A stretch of DNA of 46,347 bases. Origin: Propionispira raffinosivorans DSM 20765. GTDB lineage: Bacteria > Bacillota > Negativicutes > Selenomonadales > Selenomonadaceae. Positions within the stretch are counted from its first letter, which is position 1, and each line of letters begins with the position of its first letter. The notes beneath the pieces were generated by a model. That model ran no database searches. It was not told where the DNA came from and saw only the letters and a list, made by a program, of their open reading frames with translations. A program made the translations under genes and the position numbers. The DNA lies in assembly GCF_000381065.1 (NCBI RefSeq), contig NZ_KB905865.1, positions 9,891 to 56,237 on the forward strand, written 5' to 3'. Positions 9,488-17,741 of the stretch are shown here, piece after piece.

Positions 9488-9784
9488 CTAACTCCGCGTT
9501 GGTGACCAACTCATTGTCTCCATAATCAACCGAACTGCATCGGAAAAACCTTGTCGATAATATACGTCCATTCCGCTCGTCATCATACAGTTATATTCAT
9601 CATCCAAATCTACCAAGGTTTCCTGCAATTCCACGGGCAAAGCACTCTTGATTTTTCTCTGATACACAAGAACTTTTTCATTGGCATAATAATATTCACT
9701 AGAATACTTCCCTAAATCGAGTCCGGCCAAATTTTCATGCTCCATCGTGCCAACCAGCGAATCAAATACATTTTTTATCATCAT
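9488..9784 (-). CDS. Small DUF6809-like protein
   Basis: A 98-residue soluble, acidic, mostly helical protein with no signal peptide or membrane segment. The C-terminal pattern YRQGFSDAVRLIMETM resembles small Firmicute proteins of the DUF6809 type, whose function is unknown; the match is from memory and moderate. GGGGGAT lies seven bases before the ATG-ATG start pair. It is a single-gene unit followed by a strong hairpin. A deleted copy of the gene and its leader is at 414-583, so the family has duplicated in this genome. Confidence 0.7.
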   Translation of the reverse strand: MMIKNVFDSLVGTMEHENLAGLDLGKYSSEYYYANEKVLVYQRKIKSALPVELQETLVDLDDEYNCMMTSGMDVYYRQGFSDAVRLIMETMSWSPTRS

Positions 9785-9871
9785 TTATATCCCCCATCCT
9801 CATCCTGCAAGGGGTTTCTCTATTGTAATCCAATAAAGGAACCCACCCTACAGTTTGTTTCAGGGGAAATC

Positions 9872-9915
9872 AAAAAAGCGCATGCGCGGGTTTATTCAAC
9901 CTACACATGCGCTTT
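9872..9915 (-). terminator. Hairpin with T-run
   Basis: AAAGCGCATG (9875-9884) and CATGCGCTTT (9906-9915) form a 10-bp stem that can extend partly inward. On the minus strand it is followed by TTTTTTG. No intact minus-strand gene lies directly upstream, so it may have belonged to a lost gene. Confidence 0.6.
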
Positions 9916-9991
9916 GCTATATCTTAATTGCATGCAGACGCTAAGCTCCTGTCAAAACTTCAATCATATCATACCGAACAAACCATCTCCC

Positions 9992-10020
9992 TTGTCACCC
10001 AAGGAAAATCACGGTATAAT
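9992..10020 (+). promoter_or_regulatory. Near-consensus sigma-A promoter for an orphan RNA
   Basis: TTGTCA (9992-9997) and TATAAT (10015-10020) are 17 bases apart, one mismatch from consensus. Transcription should begin about 10026-10028, right at the first helix of the RNA described next. Confidence 0.8.
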
Positions 10021-10025
10021 AAATT

Positions 10026-10120
10026 GTCGTCGTAGACAGCTAGCTGTTACGTGTAGGTGCCAACACACCTGCTCGTGCCTAAAGAGTGTTAGCGCACTCT
10101 TGGGACACGGCGACTTTTTT
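10026..10120 (+). ncRNA. Putative small structured non-coding RNA
   Basis: About 95 bases with no start codon or ribosome binding site of note. GTCGTC at 10026-10031 pairs with GGCGAC at 10109-10114, and six T residues follow directly, so the closing helix doubles as a terminator. Inside, three hairpins can be drawn: GTA plus ACAG closing on CTGT plus TAC; GTAGGTG with CACCTGC; and AGAGTG with CACTCT, extended by GTG..CC with GG..CAC. The result is a closed multi-branch fold. No riboswitch or RNA family known to me fits, and no gene lies immediately downstream on this strand, so a trans-acting sRNA or orphan structural RNA is likelier than a leader. Confidence 0.65.
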
Positions 10121-10224
10121 AATTTCCACCTATCTATAATTATATTACACTTCGTAACGATTGCAAGTAAAAATAGGCTAAAACATGATTTTTTTATTAT
10201 GAAAATCATGTTTTTTTGTGGTTT

Positions 10225-10380
10225 TTAGGAGATATTACCAACTTGAACTTTATCTTTTAATCTGTAAATAAGCATAGCAGTTATTCGATCCATATTCATA
10301 TTCATATTGATGGGAAAGGTGTTTTGCTTAACAAATTTTGTTTCAATCATTTTGAAAGTCTCTTCTGCTACAGCATTCTA
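10225..10380 (-). pseudogene. IS3-family transposase remnant
   Basis: Minus-strand translation gives NAVAEETFKMIETKFVKQNTF, close to the DNAVAES-type segment around the last catalytic acidic residue of IS3-family OrfB transposases. The preceding codon is a TAG stop, and after this block the frame continues with unrelated residues to a TAA at 10225. The surrounding 10125-10480 has no intact gene. It is a decayed fragment and is not mobile. Confidence 0.5.
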
Positions 10381-10483
10381 CTATGGACAGTTTTCCATAC
10401 TTAGAAATCGCCGAATATTGAAAGTGCTCATCTAATAAATTCACACTAGGAAATTCATCGTATATCAACCAAAAGCAGGTAAA

Positions 10484-10957
10484 TCAAGATAAGTCTTTGC
10501 GCATAAGTACAGCCTGACCATGAATTGTTTTAACCTGTTCTAACTCTTCCCATTTATGTCTGATATATAGATTCTTTGCTTCTTCAGTAACAAGAAATAA
10601 GCGTATATAACCTAGACGACGAGCTTCAACTTCCAATTTTTCTATTAAAAATGAAGCAATATGATTACTACGATAAAACGGATGGACAAATAAAGATGCT
10701 ACCCACGGCGATAAATCGGGTCTCTTATTAAAATCAGACTTCCATAAACTAATCATTCCAACTGGCTTTTTCTTATCTAACGCCACCAATGTAAGCGGTA
10801 TTCTTTCTTTGTTTGCTCCTTCTGTAAAACGAGCCACCGCATGTTTTAATGATCCACCAGACTGACAGCCCCATTGACCATACGCCCAGCTTGCACAGGT
10901 AAGAATCATGTCGGGATAATCAGCCAGATAACCTACATTTATTGTTGTCTCACTCAT
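10484..10957 (-). CDS. GNAT family N-acetyltransferase
   Basis: A 157-residue single-domain acetyltransferase with a recognisable beta4/alpha3 region: GMISLWKSDF, WVASLFVHPFYRSNHIASFLIEKLEVEARRLG in outline (written here only as WVASLFVHPFYRSNHIA), then RLFLVTEEAKNLYIRHKW. The acetyl-CoA P-loop is a variant, RSNHIA, without the usual glycines. The start at 10957 is preceded by GAGAAAGG; the upstream frame lacks a good site. The substrate is unknown. It is not in an operon with its neighbours. Confidence 0.85.
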   Translation of the reverse strand: MSETTINVGYLADYPDMILTCASWAYGQWGCQSGGSLKHAVARFTEGANKERIPLTLVALDKKKPVGMISLWKSDFNKRPDLSPWVASLFVHPFYRSNHIASFLIEKLEVEARRLGYIRLFLVTEEAKNLYIRHKWEELEQVKTIHGQAVLMRKDLS

Positions 10958-11063
10958 TTTATATCCATACCTTTCTCTGTATTCAAGGCACAAAGCGCAA
11001 TAAAAAACGACTATTATCTTTATCTAAATCTTGACATAGAAGCAACATTATTTCTCTATTAAC

Positions 11064-11765
11064 TTATAAAATTTGATCAATCTCTGTATAAATACCACGG
11101 CAACGGCATTCTTGATCTACCCAATCTAAATGATAGTGACCAAAATACCACATTTTATATTGAATCTGTGACTCAATCTCCGTTAGCAGCTCAGCCACCT
11201 CGTCACAAAAAAAGCTCCAGTCAATTCCTATATCTTTCGTTTTGGGGTGCAAAAACCGCACGGGTGCAGCATGTGTTATAACAATATCCACTTTATAGTC
11301 TACAGTTTGTAGGTTCGTTTTAAGATTTTCCACGTCTGCCTGGTTGTGAATTTCTTCTTTCCACCATGATAAATCCAAAACCCGGTACTTCCTGTCAGTA
11401 GAATGTGCGCCACCAAACGCAAGGATTTTCAGCCCACAAATATCAAAAATCTCCCCACGCATCAAGTGCAGCACGTTTGACCGTACTTCATGCACTCGCC
11501 CACCATTCCATATTTTTATTGGTAAATTATTTAGCAAATGAAAATTTTCGTGATTACCATCGACAAAAACGGTTGTATATGGCTGTTTTGCAAGCCAATT
11601 CAACCGTTTTTTATCACCCCAAGACTTGCCATATTTAGCAGACCACCACGGCAAGCCAAAATCTCCGCAAACGATAACAATATCATCAGCCGTTAGGTTG
11701 GCAAAAGGTTCGGCAAACCGTTCTCGTGGCTCACCGTGAATATCACCTGTGATGTAAATTGCCAT
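11064..11765 (-). CDS. Calcineurin-like metallophosphoesterase
   Basis: A 233-residue protein with the full two-metal phosphoesterase signature in order: GDIHG (residues 7-11), VCGDFG, DGNHEN, the ITHAAP loop and the C-terminal GHYH. It is a cytosolic enzyme without a signal sequence. Phosphodiesters or phosphoprotein are possible substrates; the sequence does not tell which. ATG at 11765 is chosen over a GTG nine bases upstream because GAGGTG then lies at proper distance. It stands alone, 63 bases downstream of the SDR gene. Confidence 0.88.
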   Translation of the reverse strand: MAIYITGDIHGEPRERFAEPFANLTADDIVIVCGDFGLPWWSAKYGKSWGDKKRLNWLAKQPYTTVFVDGNHENFHLLNNLPIKIWNGGRVHEVRSNVLHLMRGEIFDICGLKILAFGGAHSTDRKYRVLDLSWWKEEIHNQADVENLKTNLQTVDYKVDIVITHAAPVRFLHPKTKDIGIDWSFFCDEVAELLTEIESQIQYKMWYFGHYHLDWVDQECRCRGIYTEIDQIL

Positions 11766-11828
11766 TGTCAGCACCTCGTCTTTATCTATTCATAATACGC
11801 CCGTTATTTTGCCGTCTTAATATGGATT

Positions 11829-12557
11829 TTACGCTTTTAGTGAGTAATTAGCTTCATAATCCATAGCCACACCATATTCGTTCAATACCTTGCCTTGGTG
11901 ATGCTTTCCATCCGTTAAAAGGTCAACAATAATCTTGCCCCCTTGCGGAAGTGTCTTCATGAATGGTCCTGTCGTATTTCCGTTCAAGTCAGTCGTAATC
12001 CCGCCCGGCATCACACCAAATATTTCAACTGAGATATTATTTTTTGTATAATACGCGCCAAAAGCCGCAATCATTGAGTTTAGTGATGCTTTACTAGTCA
12101 TATAAGCGAAAGGTGAAAAGAAATCTTTGGCAACTGTTGGGATGCTCAAATTCAAGATACGCCCATTATTAGCCGCTAATATAGGTGTAAAGGCTTTAAT
12201 CATTTCAAAGTTTCCAAAGAAATTCACATCAAAAACTTCCCGTAATTCAACAGTAGTGAAATCTAAAGCATCCTTATGCATGTCACCGGGGATACCGGCA
12301 TTATTAATCAAAACATTCAAGTCAGCATGATTGGCTTGAATATATTTCGCAGCAGCCTGAATCGTTGACACATCATTCAAATCTACTTTGATCCATTCCG
12401 CCTTGACACCACTAGCTTTAAGCTTCGCCACAGCGGCTAAGCCACGTTCCTCACTACGTGCTCCCAATAAGATTGACCAACCTTGTTGACCTAATTGGCG
12501 GGCAGTTTCAAAACCAATCCCTTTATTCGCACCGGAAATTAATACTTTGTTTATCAT
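11829..12557 (-). CDS. Short-chain dehydrogenase/reductase
   Basis: A 242-residue Rossmann enzyme: cofactor motif SGANKGIGFE near residues 8-17, NNAG at about 86-89, the catalytic Ser in LNLSIPT, and the YMTSK active-site Tyr/Lys. The ARSEER segment after strand beta2 suggests NADPH preference. The substrate is unknown; such proteins often reduce small carbonyls. The intergenic 12558-12740 upstream has no recognised gene. Confidence 0.88.
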   Translation of the reverse strand: MINKVLISGANKGIGFETARQLGQQGWSILLGARSEERGLAAVAKLKASGVKAEWIKVDLNDVSTIQAAAKYIQANHADLNVLINNAGIPGDMHKDALDFTTVELREVFDVNFFGNFEMIKAFTPILAANNGRILNLSIPTVAKDFFSPFAYMTSKASLNSMIAAFGAYYTKNNISVEIFGVMPGGITTDLNGNTTGPFMKTLPQGGKIIVDLLTDGKHHQGKVLNEYGVAMDYEANYSLKA

Positions 12558-12740
12558 AATATCGCTCCTTTGTTTTCACGATTTCGACTATTTTATCAGT
12601 GGCGCTTATGTAACCACCTGTTGAAAACGTCCCTCTAATGAGCCTCGCTGTTCACAATATTTTCTAAGACGGTTCGCAAGTACACCTAGCTTTATAGTAA
12701 GTCATGGAAGACGCAAAATCAATATACAAAATTGTTATAT

Positions 12741-14138
12741 TTAAGAATACCAAGCTTGATATAATAGCTCTATGCCCCGATCAATTTCATGATTACTCAT
12801 ACCACCAAAGCCAAGCATTATTTGAGAATTATTACTGCTTTTATGCAGATATGTACTAGAAAGTGAAAATAGTTTTACATTCTTTTCCTGCGCACGGTTT
12901 ATAAGTTCCGTTTCATTAAGAGAATTACCAACTAACTCTAAAACAATGTGGAGTCCCGCTCCCTGTCCGATAATGTTAGCTTGATCGCCGAAATGATGTT
13001 GGATAGATTGAATTATTGCATCATGCTTCTTTTTATAGAGCGTTCGCATTTTGCGCAGATGTCGTTCCCAGTATCCTTGTTCCATAAACATAGTTAATGT
13101 TCTCTGATCTAATAATGAAACATTCGTAGAATAATTGGCAAATAACCTACGATATAGGCTGAGCAATTGATAAGGCAGGATCATATAGCTTATTCGAAGT
13201 GCTGGAGATAATACTTTAGAAAAAGTCCCTATATATACTATATTGCCTTGCGGGTGCAATCCTTGCAAGGCTGGAATTGGTTTTCCAAAGTACCTCAATT
13301 CACTATCATAGTCATCTTCAATAATGACACCGCCAACGGTTTCTGCCCAATTAATCAACTTCAGTCTATTTACCACAGGCATAACACAACCTAATGGAAA
13401 TTGGTGAGAAGGTGTGACATATACAACTGTACTATTCGTATTTTGTAAAAATTCCAAGTCTAGACCATCTGAATTTACTGGTATGGGCATGAGGGAAAAG
13501 GAATGATTACGGAAAACAGTTTTGGAAATGAAATGTCCAGGATCTTCCATGGCAAAGTTAGAATGATTTTCTCTCAATATGGGTGCGAGAATTGAAAGAC
13601 TATCCTGAAGCCCAGAGCAAACGATGATTTGATCAGGCTCACAAGAAACACCCCGAGAACGCGCTAAATATCTTTGAATCTGGCAGCGTAATGCAAAATC
13701 GCCTTGTTGATTACTATAGAAAGCAAGTTGCTTCGGACTTGCTTTTAAACACTCTGTATAAAGCTTACGCCACAAGTTAATAGGAAAACTCCCTGGTGAA
13801 AGACAAGCCGGATGAAAATCAAAAGCATATACTTTTTCGTCGGCAAAGGCCTTTGGGGAATATGTGTTGATGGGATGAAAAGCTGCTGAAAGAAATTCCG
13901 GATCTATGAATGACACATAGTATCCACTTCTTGGCTTGCTGTATATATACCCTTCTGCACATAACTGTTGATAGGCATATTCCACCGTATTACGGCTTAC
14001 CGATAATTCGCCAGCTAGGTTTTTAATAGATAGAAGTTTCGTCTTGGGAGATAATTCCCCCGATAATATTTTATTTTTAAGCTGATCATAGATTTTAGAA
14101 TGTAATGGTTGCTGACCATTATGATCCAATATAAACAT
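12741..14138 (-). CDS. MocR/GntR-type regulator with aminotransferase domain
   Basis: A 465-residue fusion. It has a GntR winged helix (about 1-75, with LAGELSVSRNTVEYAYQQL) and a type I aminotransferase domain holding PLP at the Lys of GTFSKVLSPALR. MocR proteins use PLP or PLP adducts as effectors and often control vitamin B6 or amino acid genes. ATG 14138 is preferred over one 18 bases upstream because GGGTGAG precedes it. It is divergent from the PNPOx-like gene at 14407, which is probably its target. The intergenic contains TTGACA near 14196 and a palindrome around agatattactatct, both possible regulatory sites. Confidence 0.88.
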   Translation of the reverse strand: MFILDHNGQQPLHSKIYDQLKNKILSGELSPKTKLLSIKNLAGELSVSRNTVEYAYQQLCAEGYIYSKPRSGYYVSFIDPEFLSAAFHPINTYSPKAFADEKVYAFDFHPACLSPGSFPINLWRKLYTECLKASPKQLAFYSNQQGDFALRCQIQRYLARSRGVSCEPDQIIVCSGLQDSLSILAPILRENHSNFAMEDPGHFISKTVFRNHSFSLMPIPVNSDGLDLEFLQNTNSTVVYVTPSHQFPLGCVMPVVNRLKLINWAETVGGVIIEDDYDSELRYFGKPIPALQGLHPQGNIVYIGTFSKVLSPALRISYMILPYQLLSLYRRLFANYSTNVSLLDQRTLTMFMEQGYWERHLRKMRTLYKKKHDAIIQSIQHHFGDQANIIGQGAGLHIVLELVGNSLNETELINRAQEKNVKLFSLSSTYLHKSSNNSQIMLGFGGMSNHEIDRGIELLYQAWYS

Positions 14139-14229
14139 TACGCTCACCCAACTCATTTAATTGAAAAATTTTAACTACCGTCCGTATAGATAGTAATATC
14201 TATTGTCAAATTCCGAAAAATCTGACCCC

Positions 14230-14283
14230 CTATTATAAAATAAAACTGTCACTGTGATTATGGGTAGTTTTATTTTATAATAG
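14230..14283. repeat. Perfect 18-bp inverted repeat in the mocR divergent region
   Basis: Arms 14230-14247 and 14266-14283 are exact reverse complements (CTATTATAAAATAAAACT and its complement) with an 18-base spacer. The stem is AT-rich and lies between the two divergent genes. It might be an operator, a transcript hairpin in the PNPOx leader, or a small element. Confidence 0.6.
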
Positions 14284-14406
14284 GACTATCCGATATACAA
14301 CATATTATTATATACAGTGTAATCTAGCTGGTTTGTACAATAATCGTACGAACCACATTGCATCGGTCGATACCTAAATTTACTTAAACAGAAAAGGATG
14401 ATTCTT

Positions 14407-14784
14407 ATGCTTAACAAAAAATTATTGGACGTACTTTCGCATCCCGTAGATGGAGCCGTCAGCATTGTAACGAATGGTGATGCTGGTCCGCATTTAGTCA
14501 ATACTTGGAATAATTATATAGTAGTTACACCTGACGACAAACTATTAATTCCAGTTTCTGGCTTTAACAAAACAGAAAAAAACCTTAGTGTTCATAACCA
14601 GGTTATTCTATCCATTGCCAGCAGAGAAATAGAAGGTTACAAAGCGAAAGGAACCGGTTTTATTGTAAAAGGAACGACCCGTTTTATAAAATCGGGTGAT
14701 GATTTCGATCATATGAAGGAAAAGTTTTCCTGGATTCGTGCCGTATTAGAAATAACCGTAACGACTGCAACACAAATGCTTTAA
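14407..14784 (+). CDS. Pyridoxamine 5'-phosphate oxidase-like flavin-binding protein
   Basis: A 125-residue split-barrel protein. The pattern AVSIVTNGDAGPHLVNTWNNY and LLIPVSGFNKTEKNL (each given in part) is typical of small FMN-binding PNPOx-family proteins in clostridia. ATG 14407 has AGGA eight bases upstream; an ATG nine bases earlier abuts that site. Real PNPOx enzymes are longer, so it may be an FMN-dependent reductase and not a B6 oxidase. Divergence from a MocR regulator supports a link to B6 or amino acid metabolism. A terminator follows. Confidence 0.8.
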   Translation: MLNKKLLDVLSHPVDGAVSIVTNGDAGPHLVNTWNNYIVVTPDDKLLIPVSGFNKTEKNLSVHNQVILSIASREIEGYKAKGTGFIVKGTTRFIKSGDDFDHMKEKFSWIRAVLEITVTTATQML

Positions 14785-14815
14785 GAAGATTTATTCTTAG
14801 GGTTCTATAACAAAT

Positions 14816-14860
14816 GTCGAGGTAAGCAAAAAACAAATTGCTTGCCTCGACCTATTTTTT
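14816..14860 (+). terminator. Intrinsic terminator
   Basis: GTCGAGGTAAGCAA at 14816-14829 pairs perfectly with 14838-14851, followed by CTATTTTTT. It ends the PNPOx-like transcript 31 bases after the stop and separates it from the convergent LysR gene. Confidence 0.88.
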
Positions 14861-14887
14861 GTCCAAATGAATTATTAAGGTAACGAC

Positions 14888-15769
14888 CTATACGCCAAAT
14901 ATAGTCTGCAGATAATTGTCAAGAATGCAAAGTGTCTTATTTAAAGCCGTGTAAGGAAATTTATGGGTTGCCTTATAGCATATTCTTTGCGGAATTGGCT
15001 CTGATAACTTCTGCAGGACAAACTGTCCATTTTGTATCATGTGTGTACCTACAGAAGCCGGGACGATAGCCCATTGCCTGATGTCCTTCATAAAAGTAGT
15101 AATAAGCCCTGCCGAATCTAAATGAATGCGCGAAGGGCAATGCGGGTCCCACCACTGATCATGTTTGAATTGAAATTCTTTGTTCCAAATTATGAATATT
15201 TCGTGTTGCGGTGCCAATTCTTTTATTTCAACAGTATCCACTGCCTGACGTTTCGGTGAAGCAAGACGCAACAACATCATTTCTTCAGTAAAAAATGGCT
15301 TAACCGTGACACATGGCGAAGCTATTTCTCTTACCACAAACGCCACATCCATCTCACGTCTTTCAATACTATCAAACGCTTCCTGCGTATGCTGCGTTCG
15401 AATTTGCAACCGTATCGCTGGATTATGCTGCTGTAACATCTGATATAACGGTGGTAAAACAAAATGGCTTATACTTTCAGCGACACTAATTGCCAAACTT
15501 AATTGAGCTTCATTCGTTTGCAAGACTTGAGTTTCCCGCCAGAGGGCCTCCCATCTTTCTGCAATATAAAAAAAATTTTCTCCTTTGGGCGTCAGACTGA
15601 TTTTGGATTCCCCCTTTCTTCTCTCTACCAATATTCCACCCATTTCCTGCTCTAAGGTCTTCAATCGATAGCTTACTGTAGCTTGAGATAAGTGCAGGGA
15701 TTCTGCTGCCTTGCTTAAATTTCCAGTTTTTACGATAGCTAAAAAAGCTTCAATACCGGGAAAGTACAT
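14888..15769 (-). CDS. LysR family transcriptional regulator
   Basis: A 293-residue LTTR: N-terminal winged helix with LSKAAESLHLSQATVSYRLK, linker helix and a periplasmic-binding-like effector domain. The ATG at 15769 follows GAGGGGTG; a TTG 15 bases upstream overlaps that site. It is divergent from fosX across 136 bases, so fosX or the following dehydrogenase may be regulated by it. The effector is unknown. Confidence 0.88.
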   Translation of the reverse strand: MYFPGIEAFLAIVKTGNLSKAAESLHLSQATVSYRLKTLEQEMGGILVERRKGESKISLTPKGENFFYIAERWEALWRETQVLQTNEAQLSLAISVAESISHFVLPPLYQMLQQHNPAIRLQIRTQHTQEAFDSIERREMDVAFVVREIASPCVTVKPFFTEEMMLLRLASPKRQAVDTVEIKELAPQHEIFIIWNKEFQFKHDQWWDPHCPSRIHLDSAGLITTFMKDIRQWAIVPASVGTHMIQNGQFVLQKLSEPIPQRICYKATHKFPYTALNKTLCILDNYLQTIFGV

Positions 15770-15824
15770 AAAAACACCCCTCAATATATAGAAAAATTTA
15801 ATATATATTACAAAATATTTGATC

Positions 15825-15853
15825 TTTACAGTATTATTCTATATATGTAAAAT
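15825..15853 (+). promoter_or_regulatory. Candidate fosX promoter
   Basis: TTTACA (15825-15830) and TAAAAT (15848-15853) are 17 bases apart, upstream of the fosX ribosome binding site in the LysR-fosX intergenic region. Confidence 0.5.
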
Positions 15854-15905
15854 TATCATTAACAAAGCTACTAGTCAAATAACTATTTTCACGGGAGGCG
15901 ATAAT

Positions 15906-16310
15906 GTGATAGAAGGCATCAGTCACGTAACTTTTATTGTTAGAGACCTTGAACTTGCAACTAAATTTTTCAAACAAATATTTGACGCGGAAGAAGTTTA
16001 CTCTAGTGGAGATACTACATTTTCAGTATCAAGAGAGAAATTCTTCATGATTGGCGGGCAATGGATTGCAATAATGGAAGGAGAGTCTCTTCCAATTCGC
16101 ACATACAACCATATCGCTTTTAAAATACCAGAAGCAGATTTTGAAACATATAAATCACGCATTCGAAAACTAGGTATAGATTTTAAGCAACCACGCCCCC
16201 GCGTAGAAGGCGAAGGCCAGTCATTGTATTTTTATGACTTCGACAATCATTTGTTTGAAATACATACCGGAACACTTTCTCAGCGACTAAAAAGATATAA
16301 AAGGAAGTAA
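15906..16310 (+). CDS. fosX: FosX-type fosfomycin resistance epoxide hydrolase
   Basis: A 134-residue vicinal-oxygen-chelate protein starting at a GTG with GGGAGG seven bases upstream. H7, H69 and E118 fall exactly at the Mn(II) ligand positions of Listeria FosX, and E44 (in SREKFF) at the catalytic base that sets FosX apart from the thiol transferases FosA and FosB. RTYNHIAFK, PRVEGEGQS and YFYDFDNHLFEIHTG are conserved. It would hydrolyse the fosfomycin epoxide without glutathione or bacillithiol. Length is that of the family and all key residues are present. Confidence 0.92.
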   Translation: MIEGISHVTFIVRDLELATKFFKQIFDAEEVYSSGDTTFSVSREKFFMIGGQWIAIMEGESLPIRTYNHIAFKIPEADFETYKSRIRKLGIDFKQPRPRVEGEGQSLYFYDFDNHLFEIHTGTLSQRLKRYKRK

Positions 16311-16438
16311 CAAAACCAATGCTTTATTCCTACCACATATACAGTTTAAATCTCGTACACTATACCTTTATGGTAAATTTGTAATACGAAACGGCTTTTC
16401 TTCGAATCATAGCATAGAACATGAAAGGTGGTTTACCA

Positions 16439-17386
16439 ATGAAAATTCTCATTGTTGGCTATTTTAGCGAGACCTCAAAATTAAATATTGTAAGGAATTT
16501 CCCGAAAAACTGGGACATTGTAATCGTCCCGCCTGGAAAAGAAATGCTACATCATATTGAAGATTGCCATGTACTCATACCTGAACATATTAAAGTCGAC
16601 AGCAGCCTGCTTTCTATAGCAAAAAATTTAAAATTAGTACAGACGGGTGCAGGATTTGATAATGTAGATATCAAGTCTTGCACGCAACTCGGCATTTGGG
16701 CAGCCAATGCCGCAGGCGTGAATGCACAAGCAGTAGCCGAGCACGTAATGGCACTGATATTATCTTATTATAAAAACATACCCTTTCTTGATACTTTCAT
16801 GAAGAACAGGATGGATGAAAGTCAATTGGACTATACAGGGAGTGAATTAAAAGACAAAACGATTGGTATTATCGGATTTGGCGCTGTCGGTAGAAAAGTA
16901 GCTGAATTTTGCAAGGTTTTTGATATGAATGTGCTCGTTTATGCAAGAAATACGGTTGTACCATCTGACAGTTTTGTGAAAATGACGGATTTCGATACTC
17001 TTGTACGCACATCAGACATAATAAGTGTACATGCAGCCCTGAATCAGCAAACCAAAAACCTGATCAACAAATCCGTATTTGAAAAAATGAATAATTCCGT
17101 GCTTTTTGTCAATACAGCTCGCGGTGGGATTGTCAATGAACAAGACTTGATATTTGCATTAAAAAATGGGGATATTTCAGGTGCCTGCCTTGATGTATTT
17201 GAATCTGAACCCCTTCCAATTGACAGTGAGCTCAGAGATCTGGCTAATGTAATACTTACTCCTCATACCGCAGGCATGCCTGATGGTCTCAAATTTCATA
17301 AAAAAAGATATGATTTCTTTGTGAATAATATTAAACGTGTAGAAAATGGTAACGAGCCGAAAAGCAAGCTCAATCAATTATTATAG
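16439..17386 (+). CDS. D-isomer-specific 2-hydroxyacid dehydrogenase
   Basis: A 315-residue NAD-dependent dehydrogenase of the SerA/D-lactate family. It contains VQTGAGFDNVD, the NAD motif GIIGFGAVGRKVAEF, the catalytic Arg in NTARGG, the Glu region with LDVFESEPLP, and the catalytic His in LTPHTAGM. It lacks the C-terminal ACT domain of classic SerA. The ATG at 16439 has AAAGGTGG seven bases upstream. The substrate is unknown; phosphoglycerate, glyoxylate/hydroxypyruvate or branched 2-oxoacids are all possible. It lies 128 bases after fosX and probably has its own promoter. Confidence 0.88.
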   Translation: MKILIVGYFSETSKLNIVRNFPKNWDIVIVPPGKEMLHHIEDCHVLIPEHIKVDSSLLSIAKNLKLVQTGAGFDNVDIKSCTQLGIWAANAAGVNAQAVAEHVMALILSYYKNIPFLDTFMKNRMDESQLDYTGSELKDKTIGIIGFGAVGRKVAEFCKVFDMNVLVYARNTVVPSDSFVKMTDFDTLVRTSDIISVHAALNQQTKNLINKSVFEKMNNSVLFVNTARGGIVNEQDLIFALKNGDISGACLDVFESEPLPIDSELRDLANVILTPHTAGMPDGLKFHKKRYDFFVNNIKRVENGNEPKSKLNQLL

Positions 17387-17424
17387 TTTTGGTAAAATAA
17401 AAAAACGGAAACGAAATAAAACGA

Positions 17425-17478
17425 TTGAACTGACCCCCATAAATTAGATTTAGATCTAACTTATGGGGGTCAGTTCAA
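17425..17478. repeat. Perfect 18-bp inverted repeat resembling IS3-type ends
   Basis: Arms 17425-17442 and 17461-17478 are exact complements beginning TTGAACTGACCCCCATAA. A further six pairs (TTAGAT/ATCTAA) continue inside, giving a 24-bp stem with one mismatch and a four-base loop. TGAACTGACCCC resembles terminal repeats of IS3-family elements, so this may be two abutting element ends left after transposase loss. It sits exactly where the following lactonase gene is cut. It could also terminate the dehydrogenase transcript: on the minus strand, but not the plus, it is followed by a T-rich stretch. Confidence 0.6.
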
Positions 17479-17480
17479 AA

Positions 17481-17723
17481 AGCCATTAATCGGTGCTTGT
17501 AACAACTGAAAAATCAGGTCCAGTATTGTTGACGCTTGACGGTGCTTACACCAAACATAATTTTGAAAATAACCTTCCCTTCCTGTCATTTGATCCCGAG
17601 ATGGCTGCAAAATCAATTGGGCATCTGAAGGAACTAATTCAGAAAATCCATCCCAAAGTTATTTTTTTTGGACACGATAACAAGCAAGCATCAAAGGGAC
17701 GTACATTCCCCGACTTCTTGTAA
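17481..17723 (+). pseudogene. 3' fragment of a metallo-beta-lactamase-fold (AHL lactonase-like) gene
   Basis: The frame reads S-H-stop-S-V-L-V, then TTEKSGPVLLTLDGAYT and the C-terminal GHDNKQ segment, very like the last 80 residues of AhlD/AttM-type N-acyl-homoserine lactonases. The expected GHQSVLV has a TAA where the Gln codon (CAA) should be. The first two thirds, with the HxHxDH zinc motif, are missing, cut off at the inverted repeat at 17425-17478. An apparent GTG start at 17493 has no ribosome binding site, so no active product is expected. Confidence 0.75.
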
Positions 17724-17741
17724 CGGAGGGGAATGCCCTTA

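Noticed and set aside
10009..10209. Open frame on the minus strand opposite the ncRNA
   Set aside because: No ribosome binding site or recognisable family; the plus strand has a promoter, a paired structure and a terminator.
12558..12740. Possible regulator fragment upstream of the SDR gene
   Set aside because: Minus-strand translation gives short peptide-like stretches with stops, but no family could be recognised; treated as non-coding.
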